The notes beneath the pieces were generated by a model, which did no database searches, was not told the origin of the DNA, and was given only the letters and a program-made list of their open reading frames with translations. From assembly GCA_040793985.1 (NCBI GenBank), contig JBFNJI010000024.1, positions 186,001 through 250,000 on the forward strand: 64,000 bases of DNA, given 5' to 3'. The position numbers and the translations under genes were made by a program. The stretch's first letter is position 1. Each line of letters begins with the position of its first letter. This DNA is from Thiodiazotropha sp040793985 (GTDB taxonomy: Bacteria; Pseudomonadota; Gammaproteobacteria; Chromatiales; Chromatiaceae). This document shows, piece by piece, positions 34,118 through 43,102 of the stretch.

Positions 34118-37100
34118 TCAATCCACCCAGAGACGGGCGTTGCGGAACAGGCGTAACCAGGGGGCATCCTCATCCCACCCTGGCGGGTGCCATGAATGCT
34201 GGACGCTTCGAGTCACACGTTCCGGGTGCGGCATCATGATGGTCACCCGACCGTCGCTGTTGCAGAGCCCCGCAATACCCAGAGGCGATCCGTTTGGATT
34301 GGCTGGATAGCGTGTCGCCACCTCACCGCTGTTTTCCAGATAGCGCAGCACCGTTACATCCCCGGCGCTTTGCAGATGTGGCTGATCGTTGAACTCCGCA
34401 CGACCCTCCGCATGAGCCACCGCGATAGGCAGTCGAGAGCCCGCCATGCCGTTCATCAGTATCGATGACGACTCGCATACCTCCACCGTGACCAGCCTCG
34501 CTTCGAACTGCTCCGAGCGGTTGCGTACGAAGTGTGGCCAGTGATCGGCGCCCGGGATAAGCCGATGCAGGTTCGAAAGCATCTGACAACCATTGCAGAC
34601 ACCCAGGGCAAAGGTATCCAGGCGATTGAAAAAGGCCTCGAACTCTTCCCTTGCCCGACTGTTGAAGAGAGCCGATTTTGCCCAGCCCTCACCCGCACCC
34701 AAAACGTCACCGTAGGAGAATCCCCCGCAGGCAACCAGTCCTCTGAAGCGGCTCAGGCTGATTCGACCCTCGATGATGTCAGACATGTGGACATCCACAC
34801 ACTCAAATCCCGCACGATGGAAGGCTGCCGCCATCTCGAGCTGGCCATTGACCCCCTGTTCGCGCAGAATCGCCATCTCAGGGCGTACCCCGGTGGCGAT
34901 CATCGGCGAGGTGAGGTCATCGTCGGGATCGAAGCTGAGCACAACCTGAATACCCGGATCATTCTCGGCGATACGATCAAACTCCTCCTGAGCACAGACA
35001 GGATTGTCACGCATTGCCTGCATCTGCCGGGTGGTTTCCGACCAGGCCTGTTGGAATTCAACACGGCTGCCGCTCAATACCTCCTTTCCTGCACGCATAA
35101 CCTCGATGCGATCGTCGCTGTTGAGCGTTCCGATGACGTAACTGCAGCGTCCGAGGCCCTGGTCGTTCAACATTTTCAGGACATCATCGGTATCATTGTG
35201 GCGCACCTGGATAACGGCCCCCAGCTCTTCGTTGAAGAGCAAGGAGAGGTCGTCATCGCCCAGATCATCGATCTCCACGCTCACCCCGCAGCGGCCCGCA
35301 AAGGCCATTTCACAAAGGGTGGCGAAAAGACCACCGTCCGAACGATCGTGATAGGCCAGCAGCAGGTCACCGTGGTTGAGTTCCTGGATCAGGGCGAAAA
35401 AGCGCCCCAGGGCATCCGGGTCATCGAGGTCGGCACCATGGTGACCTATCTGTCGATAGACTTGGGCCAACGCGCTGCCGCCGAGACGGTTCTTACCCTT
35501 ACCCAGATCAATCAGGATCAGATCGGAATCCCCCGCGTCGTCGCGCAGCATCGGTGTCAGGGTTAAACGGACATCCTTCACCGGAGCGAATGCGGAGACA
35601 ATCAGCGAAAGGGGTGCAGTCACGGCCCGTGCCCTATCCCCCTCCTGCCACACCGTCTTCATCGACATCGAATCCTTGCCTACCGGAATGGCAATTCCCA
35701 ATGCGGGACACAACTCCATGCCCACAGCCTTTACCGTCTCGTAGAGTTTTACATCCTCACCCGGGTGTCCCGCGGGCGCCATCCAGTTGGCGGAGAGCTT
35801 GATGTCCGATAGTTTATCGATGCTTGCCGCCGCGATATTGGTTATCGCCTCGCCGATCGCCATACGCCCCGATGCAGGTGCATCGAGCAGTGCCAACGGC
35901 GTCCTCTCACCCATCGCCATGGCTTCGCCCGTATAACCCATGAGACCGGATGAGGTCACCGCCAGATCCGCAACCGGAACCTGCCAAGGCCCCACCATCT
36001 GATCCCGCGTCACCATTCCGGTGACCGAGCGATCCCCGATGGTGATCAGAAATGTTTTATTGGCCACGGTCGGCAGCCGCAGCACCCTCAACGCTGCCTG
36101 TTTGATGCTCACCGCGGAGAAGTCGAGCTCCTGCTTTTTGAAGGTCTTGCGTCTCACATCACGCAACATGCGGGGGGGCTTGCCGAACAGCAGGCTCATC
36201 GGGATATCGATGGGATTATTGTCAAAATGGGCATCGCCCAGGACCAGCTGTTCCTCGTCTGTCGCCTCGCCGACGACGGCATAGGGACACCGCTCCCGAT
36301 CACAGATCGCCTTGAACTCATCCAGACGATTGACATCCACGGCCATCACGTAGCGTTCCTGGGACTCGTTGCTCCAGATCTCCATCGGCGACATTCCGGG
36401 ATCGTCATTCGGCACCGTGCGCAGTTCGAAACGTCCACCGAGGGCAGCATCGTGCACCAGCTCCGGCAGTGCGTTGGAGAGTCCACCCGCCCCCACATCG
36501 TGGATAAACAGAATCGGATTCGCATCGCCCCTCGCCCAACAGGCATCGATCACCTCTTGACAGCGGCGTTGCATCTCAGGATTGGAGCGCTGTACCGAGG
36601 CAAAATCGAGATCCTCCGCAGAGGTACCGCTCGCCATGCTCGACGCCGCACCGCCACCGAGACCGATCAACATCGCCGGGCCACCCAACACGATCAGTGG
36701 GGAGCCGCTGGGGAAGCCATTTTTCTCTATATGTTCGGAACGGATGTTACCGACACCGCCGGCCAGCATGATCGGTTTGTGATAGCCCCTCAGCTCCAGG
36801 CCGTCAGGGCCAGGCACCTCGGCTTCATAGGTGCGGAAATAGCCGCACAGATTGGGACGCCCGAACTCGTTGTTGAAGGCGGCGGCGCCAATCGGCCCCT
36901 CCAGCATTATATCCAGTGCAGAGACAATACGACCGGGTTTGCCGTAATCGACCTCCCAAGGCATCTCCCATCCGGGGATGCGCAGATTGGAGACGGAGAA
37001 ACCGCACAACCCCGCCTTCGGCTTGGCGCCCTTTCCGGTCGCTCCCTCGTCGCGGATCTCACCCCCCGAACCAGTCGCCGCACCGGGGTCGGGTGATATC

Positions 37101-38005
37101 GCGGTCGGATGATTGTGGGTCTCCACCTTCATCAGGATGTGGATATCCTCCTGTCCGAAACCGTAGATACCGGTTTCCGGGTCGAGTACGAAGCGCTCCG
37201 CGCTGTTACCGTGAATCACGGCGGCATTGTCTTTGTAGGCGGAGAGAACATCGTCCGGTGAACTGCTGGTGGTGTTGCGAATCATCTGGAACAGCGAGTG
37301 TTGCTGATGTTCTCCGTCAATGATCCAGTCGGCATTGAAAATCTTGTGCCTGCAATGCTCCGAATTGGCCTGGGCAAACATCATCAATTCAACATCGGTG
37401 GGATTTCGTTGTAGGGATTGAAAGCTCTCTACCAGATACTCGATCTCATCATCGGAGAGCGCAAGACCCAACTCGGTGTTGGCGTTTCGCAATGCATCGA
37501 AACCACCACCGAGTATATCGACCTGAATATAGGGTGTGGGCTCAGCCCTGCTGAATAGACAGGCCGCATCCTCTGCATCCGCGAGTACGCTTTCGGTCAT
37601 CCGGTCATGCAACAGCTCGGCCGCCACCACATACTGTTCGCTGTCGAGTACCGCTCCATCCAGGGTCACATAGTAGGCAAGGCCGCGCTCCAAACGCTGT
37701 ACCTTTTCCAATCCGCAATGATGTGCGATATCGGTGGCCTTGCTGGACCAGGGCGAGAGCGTGCCCGGCCGAGGCACAACCAGCATCAAGGTGCCGTCAT
37801 GCCCGCTTTCGGGCATCGCGGGACCGTAGCGCAAGAGGTCGTCAAGCACCGCCCTCTCCCTCTCATCGAGCGATTGGTCGACATCGGCAAAATGGAGATA
37901 CTCCGAAGTCACCATGACACTTCCGCCAAGACGATCGGAGAGACGCCTAGCAAGTTTTTTGAGACGGTAATCGGAGAGAGCTGGCGCGCCACGGAGAATC
38001 AACAT
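34118..38005 (-). CDS. purL: Phosphoribosylformylglycinamidine synthase
   Basis: Large single-chain enzyme of purine synthesis that converts FGAR to FGAM with ATP and glutamine. It is 1295 residues, the same length as E. coli PurL. It begins MLILRGAPALS, has RPGTLSPWSSKATDIAHHCGL near 90, the synthetase core (KVETHNHPTAISPDPGAATG), a second AIRS-like repeat, and a C-terminal class I glutaminase with GVCNGCQML and closing PHPERVTRS. ATG 38005 matches the family start; a longer frame from 38161 is unsupported. Confidence 0.98.
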   Translation of the reverse strand: MLILRGAPALSDYRLKKLARRLSDRLGGSVMVTSEYLHFADVDQSLDERERAVLDDLLRYGPAMPESGHDGTLMLVVPRPGTLSPWSSKATDIAHHCGLEKVQRLERGLAYYVTLDGAVLDSEQYVVAAELLHDRMTESVLADAEDAACLFSRAEPTPYIQVDILGGGFDALRNANTELGLALSDDEIEYLVESFQSLQRNPTDVELMMFAQANSEHCRHKIFNADWIIDGEHQQHSLFQMIRNTTSSSPDDVLSAYKDNAAVIHGNSAERFVLDPETGIYGFGQEDIHILMKVETHNHPTAISPDPGAATGSGGEIRDEGATGKGAKPKAGLCGFSVSNLRIPGWEMPWEVDYGKPGRIVSALDIMLEGPIGAAAFNNEFGRPNLCGYFRTYEAEVPGPDGLELRGYHKPIMLAGGVGNIRSEHIEKNGFPSGSPLIVLGGPAMLIGLGGGAASSMASGTSAEDLDFASVQRSNPEMQRRCQEVIDACWARGDANPILFIHDVGAGGLSNALPELVHDAALGGRFELRTVPNDDPGMSPMEIWSNESQERYVMAVDVNRLDEFKAICDRERCPYAVVGEATDEEQLVLGDAHFDNNPIDIPMSLLFGKPPRMLRDVRRKTFKKQELDFSAVSIKQAALRVLRLPTVANKTFLITIGDRSVTGMVTRDQMVGPWQVPVADLAVTSSGLMGYTGEAMAMGERTPLALLDAPASGRMAIGEAITNIAAASIDKLSDIKLSANWMAPAGHPGEDVKLYETVKAVGMELCPALGIAIPVGKDSMSMKTVWQEGDRARAVTAPLSLIVSAFAPVKDVRLTLTPMLRDDAGDSDLILIDLGKGKNRLGGSALAQVYRQIGHHGADLDDPDALGRFFALIQELNHGDLLLAYHDRSDGGLFATLCEMAFAGRCGVSVEIDDLGDDDLSLLFNEELGAVIQVRHNDTDDVLKMLNDQGLGRCSYVIGTLNSDDRIEVMRAGKEVLSGSRVEFQQAWSETTRQMQAMRDNPVCAQEEFDRIAENDPGIQVVLSFDPDDDLTSPMIATGVRPEMAILREQGVNGQLEMAAAFHRAGFECVDVHMSDIIEGRISLSRFRGLVACGGFSYGDVLGAGEGWAKSALFNSRAREEFEAFFNRLDTFALGVCNGCQMLSNLHRLIPGADHWPHFVRNRSEQFEARLVTVEVCESSSILMNGMAGSRLPIAVAHAEGRAEFNDQPHLQSAGDVTVLRYLENSGEVATRYPANPNGSPLGIAGLCNSDGRVTIMMPHPERVTRSVQHSWHPPGWDEDAPWLRLFRNARLWVD

Positions 38006-38077
38006 TGTCCCTTTATCCTGCAGGTCGAAAAAAGCACAATGATACTCGAAAAATGCCCACATAGAGAGCTGAAAACC

Positions 38078-38200
38078 ATGAGTAACTTCCTGATAGCCAT
38101 CTCGCTGATCATACTCCTTGCATTGGGCGTGGCCGCGCTCTTTCTGGCAGGTGGCAGCCACAAATCCTCATCCGAAGACGACCCAACAAAAGAAAAGTAA
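38078..38200 (+). CDS. Possible 40-residue single-helix membrane protein
   Basis: A short reading frame: ATG AGT AAC ... TAA, 40 residues. The first 25 residues form one strongly hydrophobic helix (FLIAISLIILLALGVAALFLAG) and the rest is a polar tail with SSSEDDPTKEK. The composition is that of a real small membrane protein and not of random sequence. AGAG at 38064-38067 lies 10 bases upstream as a weak ribosome site. It is transcribed away from purL, 72 bp from its start. I know of no family. A terminator lies 143 bp downstream. Confidence 0.5.
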   Translation: MSNFLIAISLIILLALGVAALFLAGGSHKSSSEDDPTKEK

Positions 38201-38264
38201 TAATTCAGTGATATCGATTGAATCTTTCTATTGGATTGATATTTCTCAATGAATCCTATACCTG

Positions 38265-38375
38265 GGAATGATGGAATAACCCCAAGTCAGCCGAAACACT
38301 CGTGTTACGGCGGCTTATCTCCTCCATCCTCCTTTGGTATAGCCACTTCGACCTCGTGTCGAAGTGGTTTTTTTT
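38265..38375 (+). ncRNA. Candidate small RNA ending in a strong terminator
   Basis: Downstream of the small membrane-protein frame there is a hairpin AGCCGAA...GGCGGCT region whose core (38290-38311) pairs GCCG with CGGC and AACAC with GTGTT, then a short linker and a perfect terminator. Two consecutive hairpins with a U-tail are typical of small RNAs. A weak TTGATA near 38236 followed by CTATAC could be a promoter. Alternatively this is just the 3' end of the small protein's mRNA. It matches no RNA family I recognise. Confidence 0.35.
38343..38375 (+). terminator. Strong intrinsic terminator
   Basis: CCACTTCGAC (38343-38352), loop CTCGT, and GTCGAAGTGG (38358-38367) form a perfect 10-bp stem followed by eight T. 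It acts rightward, ending transcription before the convergent malQ gene (which stops at 38412). The other strand has no U-tract after the stem. Confidence 0.9.
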
Positions 38376-38411
38376 ATCCACCCAGGGCAATGAATCGACG
38401 CCATGTGTCCG

Positions 38412-39908
38412 CTACCGACCATACATCTCCACATAGCGTAAAAGTCGTTCCACGGTTCCATGTTTGATCTGATTCCATTCGAAACGCCATCCCCAATTGC
38501 CTTCAGTGGTACCGGGCGTGTTCATGCGATGGGCACTATCCAAGCCCAAAACATCCTGAAACGGGAGAATCGCCAGGTTCGCCCTTGAAGAGAGGGCAGT
38601 ACGGATCAACGGCCAGGGCATAACCTCACGCGGCTTACCCAGGTAGTCATCGACGAATTCACGGGTCGCATCATCAAGTCCCTTGTACCATCCAAGGGTG
38701 GTATCGTTGTCGTGGGTGCCGGTATAGACCACCGAATCGCGGGTATGGTGAAACGGCAGATAGGGATTGTCAGCCCCACCGGAAAAAGCGAATTGCAAGA
38801 TCTTCATGCCAGGCAGATGGTAGGCCTTGCGTAACGCCTCCACTTCCGGCGTGATTACACCAAGGTCCTCCGCAACCAGCTCCAGCTCCGGGAGTTCATG
38901 GTAGAGCCGGAGAAACAACTTTTCACCCGGCGCCTCCACCCACTGACCGTTCACCGCCGTCTGTTCCTCAGCCGGGATCTCCCAGTAGGCCTCGAAACCT
39001 CGAAAATGATCGATGCGAAGAAAATCGAAAAGGGTTGATTGGGCCCTCAGACGCTCGATCCAGAAGGAAAAATCATCCGCCTCGAGTTTATCCCAACAAT
39101 AGAGCGGATTCCCCCAACGCTGTCCGGTTTCGGAAAAATAGTCGGGAGGCACACCGGCCACCACCCTGGGGTGACCGTCAGCATGCAGATCGAAAAACGC
39201 CCGATGAGCCCATACCTCGGCGCTGTCATGGGCGACAAATATGGGAAGATCGCCAAACAGCAACACCCCACGCTCATTGGCATAGTGCTTGAGATTCATC
39301 CACTCGGTAAAAAACAGAAACTGTTCAAAACGAATCTCGTCAATCGCTTCGGTAAAGCGGGCCCGGGTTTCAGCAATTGCCTGTGGCTCCCTGTCTCGCA
39401 GGGTGGGGTGCCAGTCCCACCAACAGCCTCCATCGCGATCGCGCAGTGCCTGAAACAGGGCATAATCCTCCAGCCAGTGCTTTTGCTCTGCAACAAAGCG
39501 CTGAAAGGCGTCTCGATCCGCCTCATCGGCCCTTTCCTTGAACCCCTCCCAGGCCAATTTGATGGCATAGCTCTTGATGGCGTCTGTAGTGCAGCCGTCG
39601 CTCTCGGGCAAGGCCTCCAGCCACCCCTTTTGCAGGGGCAGTTCCAGACTGATCAAGCGGGGATTGCCGGCATATACGGAACTGCTCTGGTAGGGCGAGT
39701 TGTCGTGCATGGTCGGGCCGATGGGAAGAATCTGCCATACACTCATGCCCGTGGAGACCAGGAAGTCGACAAAGCGATAGGCGTCACTGCCCAGTTCCCC
39801 GACTTCACCCGGTCCGGGAAGCGATGTGATGTGTAGCAGAATACCTGCTCGACGGCGTGTTAACAGTTGATGGATAGAACGAAAGTCTTTTATTGTGACT
39901 TCATTCAT
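38412..39908 (-). CDS. malQ: 4-alpha-glucanotransferase (amylomaltase)
   Basis: GH77 enzyme that transfers maltosyl and longer glucan segments between alpha-1,4-glucans. The 498-residue protein has RRAGILLHITSLPGP near residue 18, SPYQSSSVYAGNP, the catalytic nucleophile region FDFLRIDHFRGFEAYWEIPA near 294, and AEDLGVITPEVEALR, as in plant disproportionating enzyme and bacterial MalQ of the short type. Next to GH57 and glgC, it probably remodels glycogen-derived malto-oligosaccharides. Only 17 bp separate it from the GH57 gene. Confidence 0.95.
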   Translation of the reverse strand: MNEVTIKDFRSIHQLLTRRRAGILLHITSLPGPGEVGELGSDAYRFVDFLVSTGMSVWQILPIGPTMHDNSPYQSSSVYAGNPRLISLELPLQKGWLEALPESDGCTTDAIKSYAIKLAWEGFKERADEADRDAFQRFVAEQKHWLEDYALFQALRDRDGGCWWDWHPTLRDREPQAIAETRARFTEAIDEIRFEQFLFFTEWMNLKHYANERGVLLFGDLPIFVAHDSAEVWAHRAFFDLHADGHPRVVAGVPPDYFSETGQRWGNPLYCWDKLEADDFSFWIERLRAQSTLFDFLRIDHFRGFEAYWEIPAEEQTAVNGQWVEAPGEKLFLRLYHELPELELVAEDLGVITPEVEALRKAYHLPGMKILQFAFSGGADNPYLPFHHTRDSVVYTGTHDNDTTLGWYKGLDDATREFVDDYLGKPREVMPWPLIRTALSSRANLAILPFQDVLGLDSAHRMNTPGTTEGNWGWRFEWNQIKHGTVERLLRYVEMYGR

Positions 39909-39925
39909 CCGCGTATCTCATCGCA

Positions 39926-41650
39926 TTATTCATTTTTCTTCATTACTCCGCCAAGGGATGGGTTACCGCTGCCCACGGCAAAGACTTGAGAAAGATAGTC
40001 GGGCTTGGGTTCACCCAGCAGGTCGAACAGGTGGGAGAGCTGGCTGCGAAACAGCTGTTCGAAATCACTTACCGTATCACCCGGATTATAATCCCCAAAC
40101 CACCAGAACCAATCCGATCCTTCACAGATTGCCAACTGTTTCTCCAACTCCGCCAACTTCCTTTTGCTGAACTTTTTGTTGGCCAAGACCCGGTCATAGA
40201 CTTTCTTGGCCTCGCCCAACAGCTCCCAGGCACGGTTCTTGTCCTTGTCTCCCACCCAGGTGGTAAAGGTACCGTATACCCAGCTGCCGGCCACCAGCTT
40301 GGAGAGCCTGGGTGGTGGTTCTTTCTGGCAACCCAGCGCCTCGGAAAAGGTGGTGAGGCACAATCTGGGGTGTTCGCAGAGCCTCTGGTACATGGCATGG
40401 AGAAAGTAGCTTCCGTTGTAGGGGTAGTACTCCCAGGCATTCTCTCCATCCATGATGATTGAGACTACGGCGTCCGGATTGTCCTTACAGGCATCGGCAA
40501 TATTCACCAGATGATTGATCAAATCGCCAACGGCATCATCGGAATGCCATTCGCCATAGGTAAAGCCGATCAGATCGGAGAGTCCATCGTCGCGAAAAAA
40601 CATATTCAGATGGCCCTCCTGCACACAATAGGGCGTATGCACCCAGTTGTCGGGTAGCGGAGAGTCGCCACCGCCGGCCATCAGACTGTTATTCAGCACC
40701 TGCTGGCCGGTGGCGGCCCAATCAAATCCCTCCTCCTCCATCATTTTCAGCGTCGCTTCACTGACCCCGCCCTCAGATGGCCAACACCCCTTGGGGGTGA
40801 AACCGAAATGACGCTTGAACACTTCGATGCCTTTGCGCATGTGCCAACGGGCACGGGATTCACCCCCTGGATACTCCTCCATATCGGGCATGCTGATCGT
40901 CGGCAAGGCCTCCTTGGCGGCATTCATGTCAGCCAGCAGGGGAATGATCGGATGGGCGTAGGGTGTTACCGACAGCTCCACCTGTCCGTGCTTTGCCAGC
41001 TCGGCATAACGTTGTGTAAGACTGCTTAAGGTCTCCCAGATCATCTCCATCACGCGGCGACGGTCATCCTGGGTGAATGCGTGACCCTTGGCCTGCAGGG
41101 ATCTTACCCGAATGTCGTTCAAACGTTGGCATTCACCTATCCAGGCCAAGTGGTACCAAACCAACAGATCGACCAGATACTGGTCATTGAAATAGGGGAT
41201 CATGGCCTCGTTTTCCAAGGCATGCTTGGCCAGCGTCGCCAATTCCTTGAAGTGTTTGAAGCGACTGATAAGGCGGTTCTCATTGGCCTTCAGACAGGCG
41301 GAGATGATCGCACCGCGAGACTCGGTGTCGACCGGCAACCCGGGGCCTGCAAGCGCAGCAAGCAGCGGATCACGAATCAGTCTGCCCCGCTTCACCCAGG
41401 CCTCGATCTGCTTGGTATAGTCGTCGATCTGTTCCAATAGGACCGGGGCGAAGTTGACCACTGCCTTGGCATCCGGCGTGTTCTCCAGATGGGCCGCCAT
41501 GTCGGCATAGTCCTTGATCCCGTGGAGATAGACCCAGGGTAGAAGATATTCACTATCCTCAGGCCCCTTATAGTATGGCTGGTGCATGTGCCAGCATAAG
41601 ACAACCTGGAGTTGGTTGTCCCTTTCGGACTTGACGGACCTAGCGGACAT
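39926..41650 (-). CDS. Glycoside hydrolase family 57 protein
   Basis: A 574-residue GH57 enzyme acting on alpha-glucans, with no signal peptide, so cytoplasmic. Conserved regions seen are CWHMHQPYY near residue 18 (region 1), FTPKGCWPSEGGVSEATL near 257 (region 2), FTYGEWHSDDAVGDLI near 360, and SIIMDGENAWEYYPYNG near 397 with the acidic residues expected for catalysis. Family members include alpha-amylase, amylopullulanase, 4-alpha-glucanotransferase and branching enzyme; sequence alone does not settle which. It overlaps glgC by 11 bases, placing it in the glycogen operon. Confidence 0.9.
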   Translation of the reverse strand: MSARSVKSERDNQLQVVLCWHMHQPYYKGPEDSEYLLPWVYLHGIKDYADMAAHLENTPDAKAVVNFAPVLLEQIDDYTKQIEAWVKRGRLIRDPLLAALAGPGLPVDTESRGAIISACLKANENRLISRFKHFKELATLAKHALENEAMIPYFNDQYLVDLLVWYHLAWIGECQRLNDIRVRSLQAKGHAFTQDDRRRVMEMIWETLSSLTQRYAELAKHGQVELSVTPYAHPIIPLLADMNAAKEALPTISMPDMEEYPGGESRARWHMRKGIEVFKRHFGFTPKGCWPSEGGVSEATLKMMEEEGFDWAATGQQVLNNSLMAGGGDSPLPDNWVHTPYCVQEGHLNMFFRDDGLSDLIGFTYGEWHSDDAVGDLINHLVNIADACKDNPDAVVSIIMDGENAWEYYPYNGSYFLHAMYQRLCEHPRLCLTTFSEALGCQKEPPPRLSKLVAGSWVYGTFTTWVGDKDKNRAWELLGEAKKVYDRVLANKKFSKRKLAELEKQLAICEGSDWFWWFGDYNPGDTVSDFEQLFRSQLSHLFDLLGEPKPDYLSQVFAVGSGNPSLGGVMKKNE

Positions 41651-42905
41651 GATGAATAACCTGACCCAACATTTCCGGTGTCACCAGTACCACACCCTTC
41701 TCGCTGACATAAAAGCGTTCAGTATCGAGTTCGGGGTCTTCACCGATGATGGTACCCTCTGGGATATCGCAACCGCGATCGATTACCGCTTTACTGATCC
41801 TGCAGTTGCGTCCGATATTAACATCGGGCAAAACCACGGTTTCGTTCACCTCGCTATACGAGTTGACACGCACGTTGGAGAACAGCAGGGAGTTGGTAAC
41901 CTTTGCGCCCGATATGACGCACCCCCCCGAGACCATGGAGTCAACCGCCATTCCCCGGCGTTCATCATCATCGAAGACGAACTTGGCGGGCGGCAACTGC
42001 TCCTGGTAGGTCCAGATCGGCCAGCTACGATCATAGAGGTTGAGCGGCGGAGTGACGCCGATCAGCTCCAGATTCGCTTTCCAAAAGGCGTCGACGGTGC
42101 CGACATCCCGCCAGTAGGCCTGTTTGCCACTGGTGGCATCCCTGAACCGGTAGGCGAGCACCCGGTATCGCTCAATCACCTTGGGTATGATGTCCTTGCC
42201 AAAATCGTGGGATGAGTTGGGTGTGTCCGCATCCTTGATCAGCTGTTCAAATAAAAACTTACGATTGAAGACATAGATGCCCATCGAAGCCAGAGCCTCA
42301 TTCTCCTTGCCCGGAATCGGCTTTGGAGCGGCGGGTTTTTCGTGGAAATCGACCACCCATCCATCGTTGTCCACGGTCATCACGCCAAACTCCTTGGCGC
42401 TCTCAAGATCAACCGTGAGGCAGCCGACCGTCATATCCGCGCCGGATTCCACATGCTCGGCGATCATGGTGCCGTAATCCATCTTGTAGATATGGTCACC
42501 CGCAAGGACCAATACATAGTCGGGATTGTGACTGCGCAGGATGTCGAGGTTTTGGTAGACCGCATCCGCCGTCCCCTCGTACCAGCTGCTCTCGATACGT
42601 TGCTGGGCCGGCAGCAACTCAACAAATTCACCGAATTCACCGCGGAGGAAACCCCACCCGCGCTGGATATGGAGCAACAGAGAGTGGGCCTTGTACTGTG
42701 TCAGCACACCAACCTGACGAATCCCGGAATTGATACAGTTGGAGAGTGGGAAATCGACAATTCTGAACTTCCCGCCGAAAGGTACAGCAGGCTTCGATCG
42801 CCACTTGGTCAGGTGCTTGAGTCGGGAACCGCGCCCCCCCGCCAGGATCAAGGCCAGGGTATTACGAGTCAGCCGGCTAACAAAACGCGGACTCTGGTCA
42901 GTCAT
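41640..42905 (-). CDS. glgC: Glucose-1-phosphate adenylyltransferase
   Basis: Makes ADP-glucose, the glucosyl donor for glycogen, and is the controlled step of the pathway. The 421-residue protein has LALILAGGRGSRLKHLT near residue 15, KPAVPFGGKFRIVDFPLSNC, ALAGDHIYKMDY-like VLVLAGDHIYKMDYG, and a left-handed beta-helix C-terminus. The ATG at 42905 has GGAGGTG 6 bases upstream, better than the ATG at 42920. It heads the leftward glgC-GH57-malQ unit and diverges from glgB across 197 bp that hold the palindrome ATGTTAACAT (43032-43041). Confidence 0.97.
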   Translation of the reverse strand: MTDQSPRFVSRLTRNTLALILAGGRGSRLKHLTKWRSKPAVPFGGKFRIVDFPLSNCINSGIRQVGVLTQYKAHSLLLHIQRGWGFLRGEFGEFVELLPAQQRIESSWYEGTADAVYQNLDILRSHNPDYVLVLAGDHIYKMDYGTMIAEHVESGADMTVGCLTVDLESAKEFGVMTVDNDGWVVDFHEKPAAPKPIPGKENEALASMGIYVFNRKFLFEQLIKDADTPNSSHDFGKDIIPKVIERYRVLAYRFRDATSGKQAYWRDVGTVDAFWKANLELIGVTPPLNLYDRSWPIWTYQEQLPPAKFVFDDDERRGMAVDSMVSGGCVISGAKVTNSLLFSNVRVNSYSEVNETVVLPDVNIGRNCRISKAVIDRGCDIPEGTIIGEDPELDTERFYVSEKGVVLVTPEMLGQVIHHVR

Positions 42906-43102
42906 CGAACACACCTCCAAGGCTAAAACATGCCAAATACCACGACAAACTCTACTTGGGCGTAGACAGATTGATTGCGTAACCCCCCCTCAATCTGAGA
43001 TCGAGCCTGTTCATGAGAAGGGTGTGTTGGTATGTTAACATCATGTACCCTTCGAGGCGTACCGTTCTTAGAGGGTTTCTTAGCGTTAACAGGCCCTAGT
43101 TT

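Noticed and set aside
34532..37096. Two long plus-strand frames (about 344 and 289 codons) inside purL
   Set aside because: Both are antisense to intact purL, have compositions expected from its codon bias, and show no recognisable domain.
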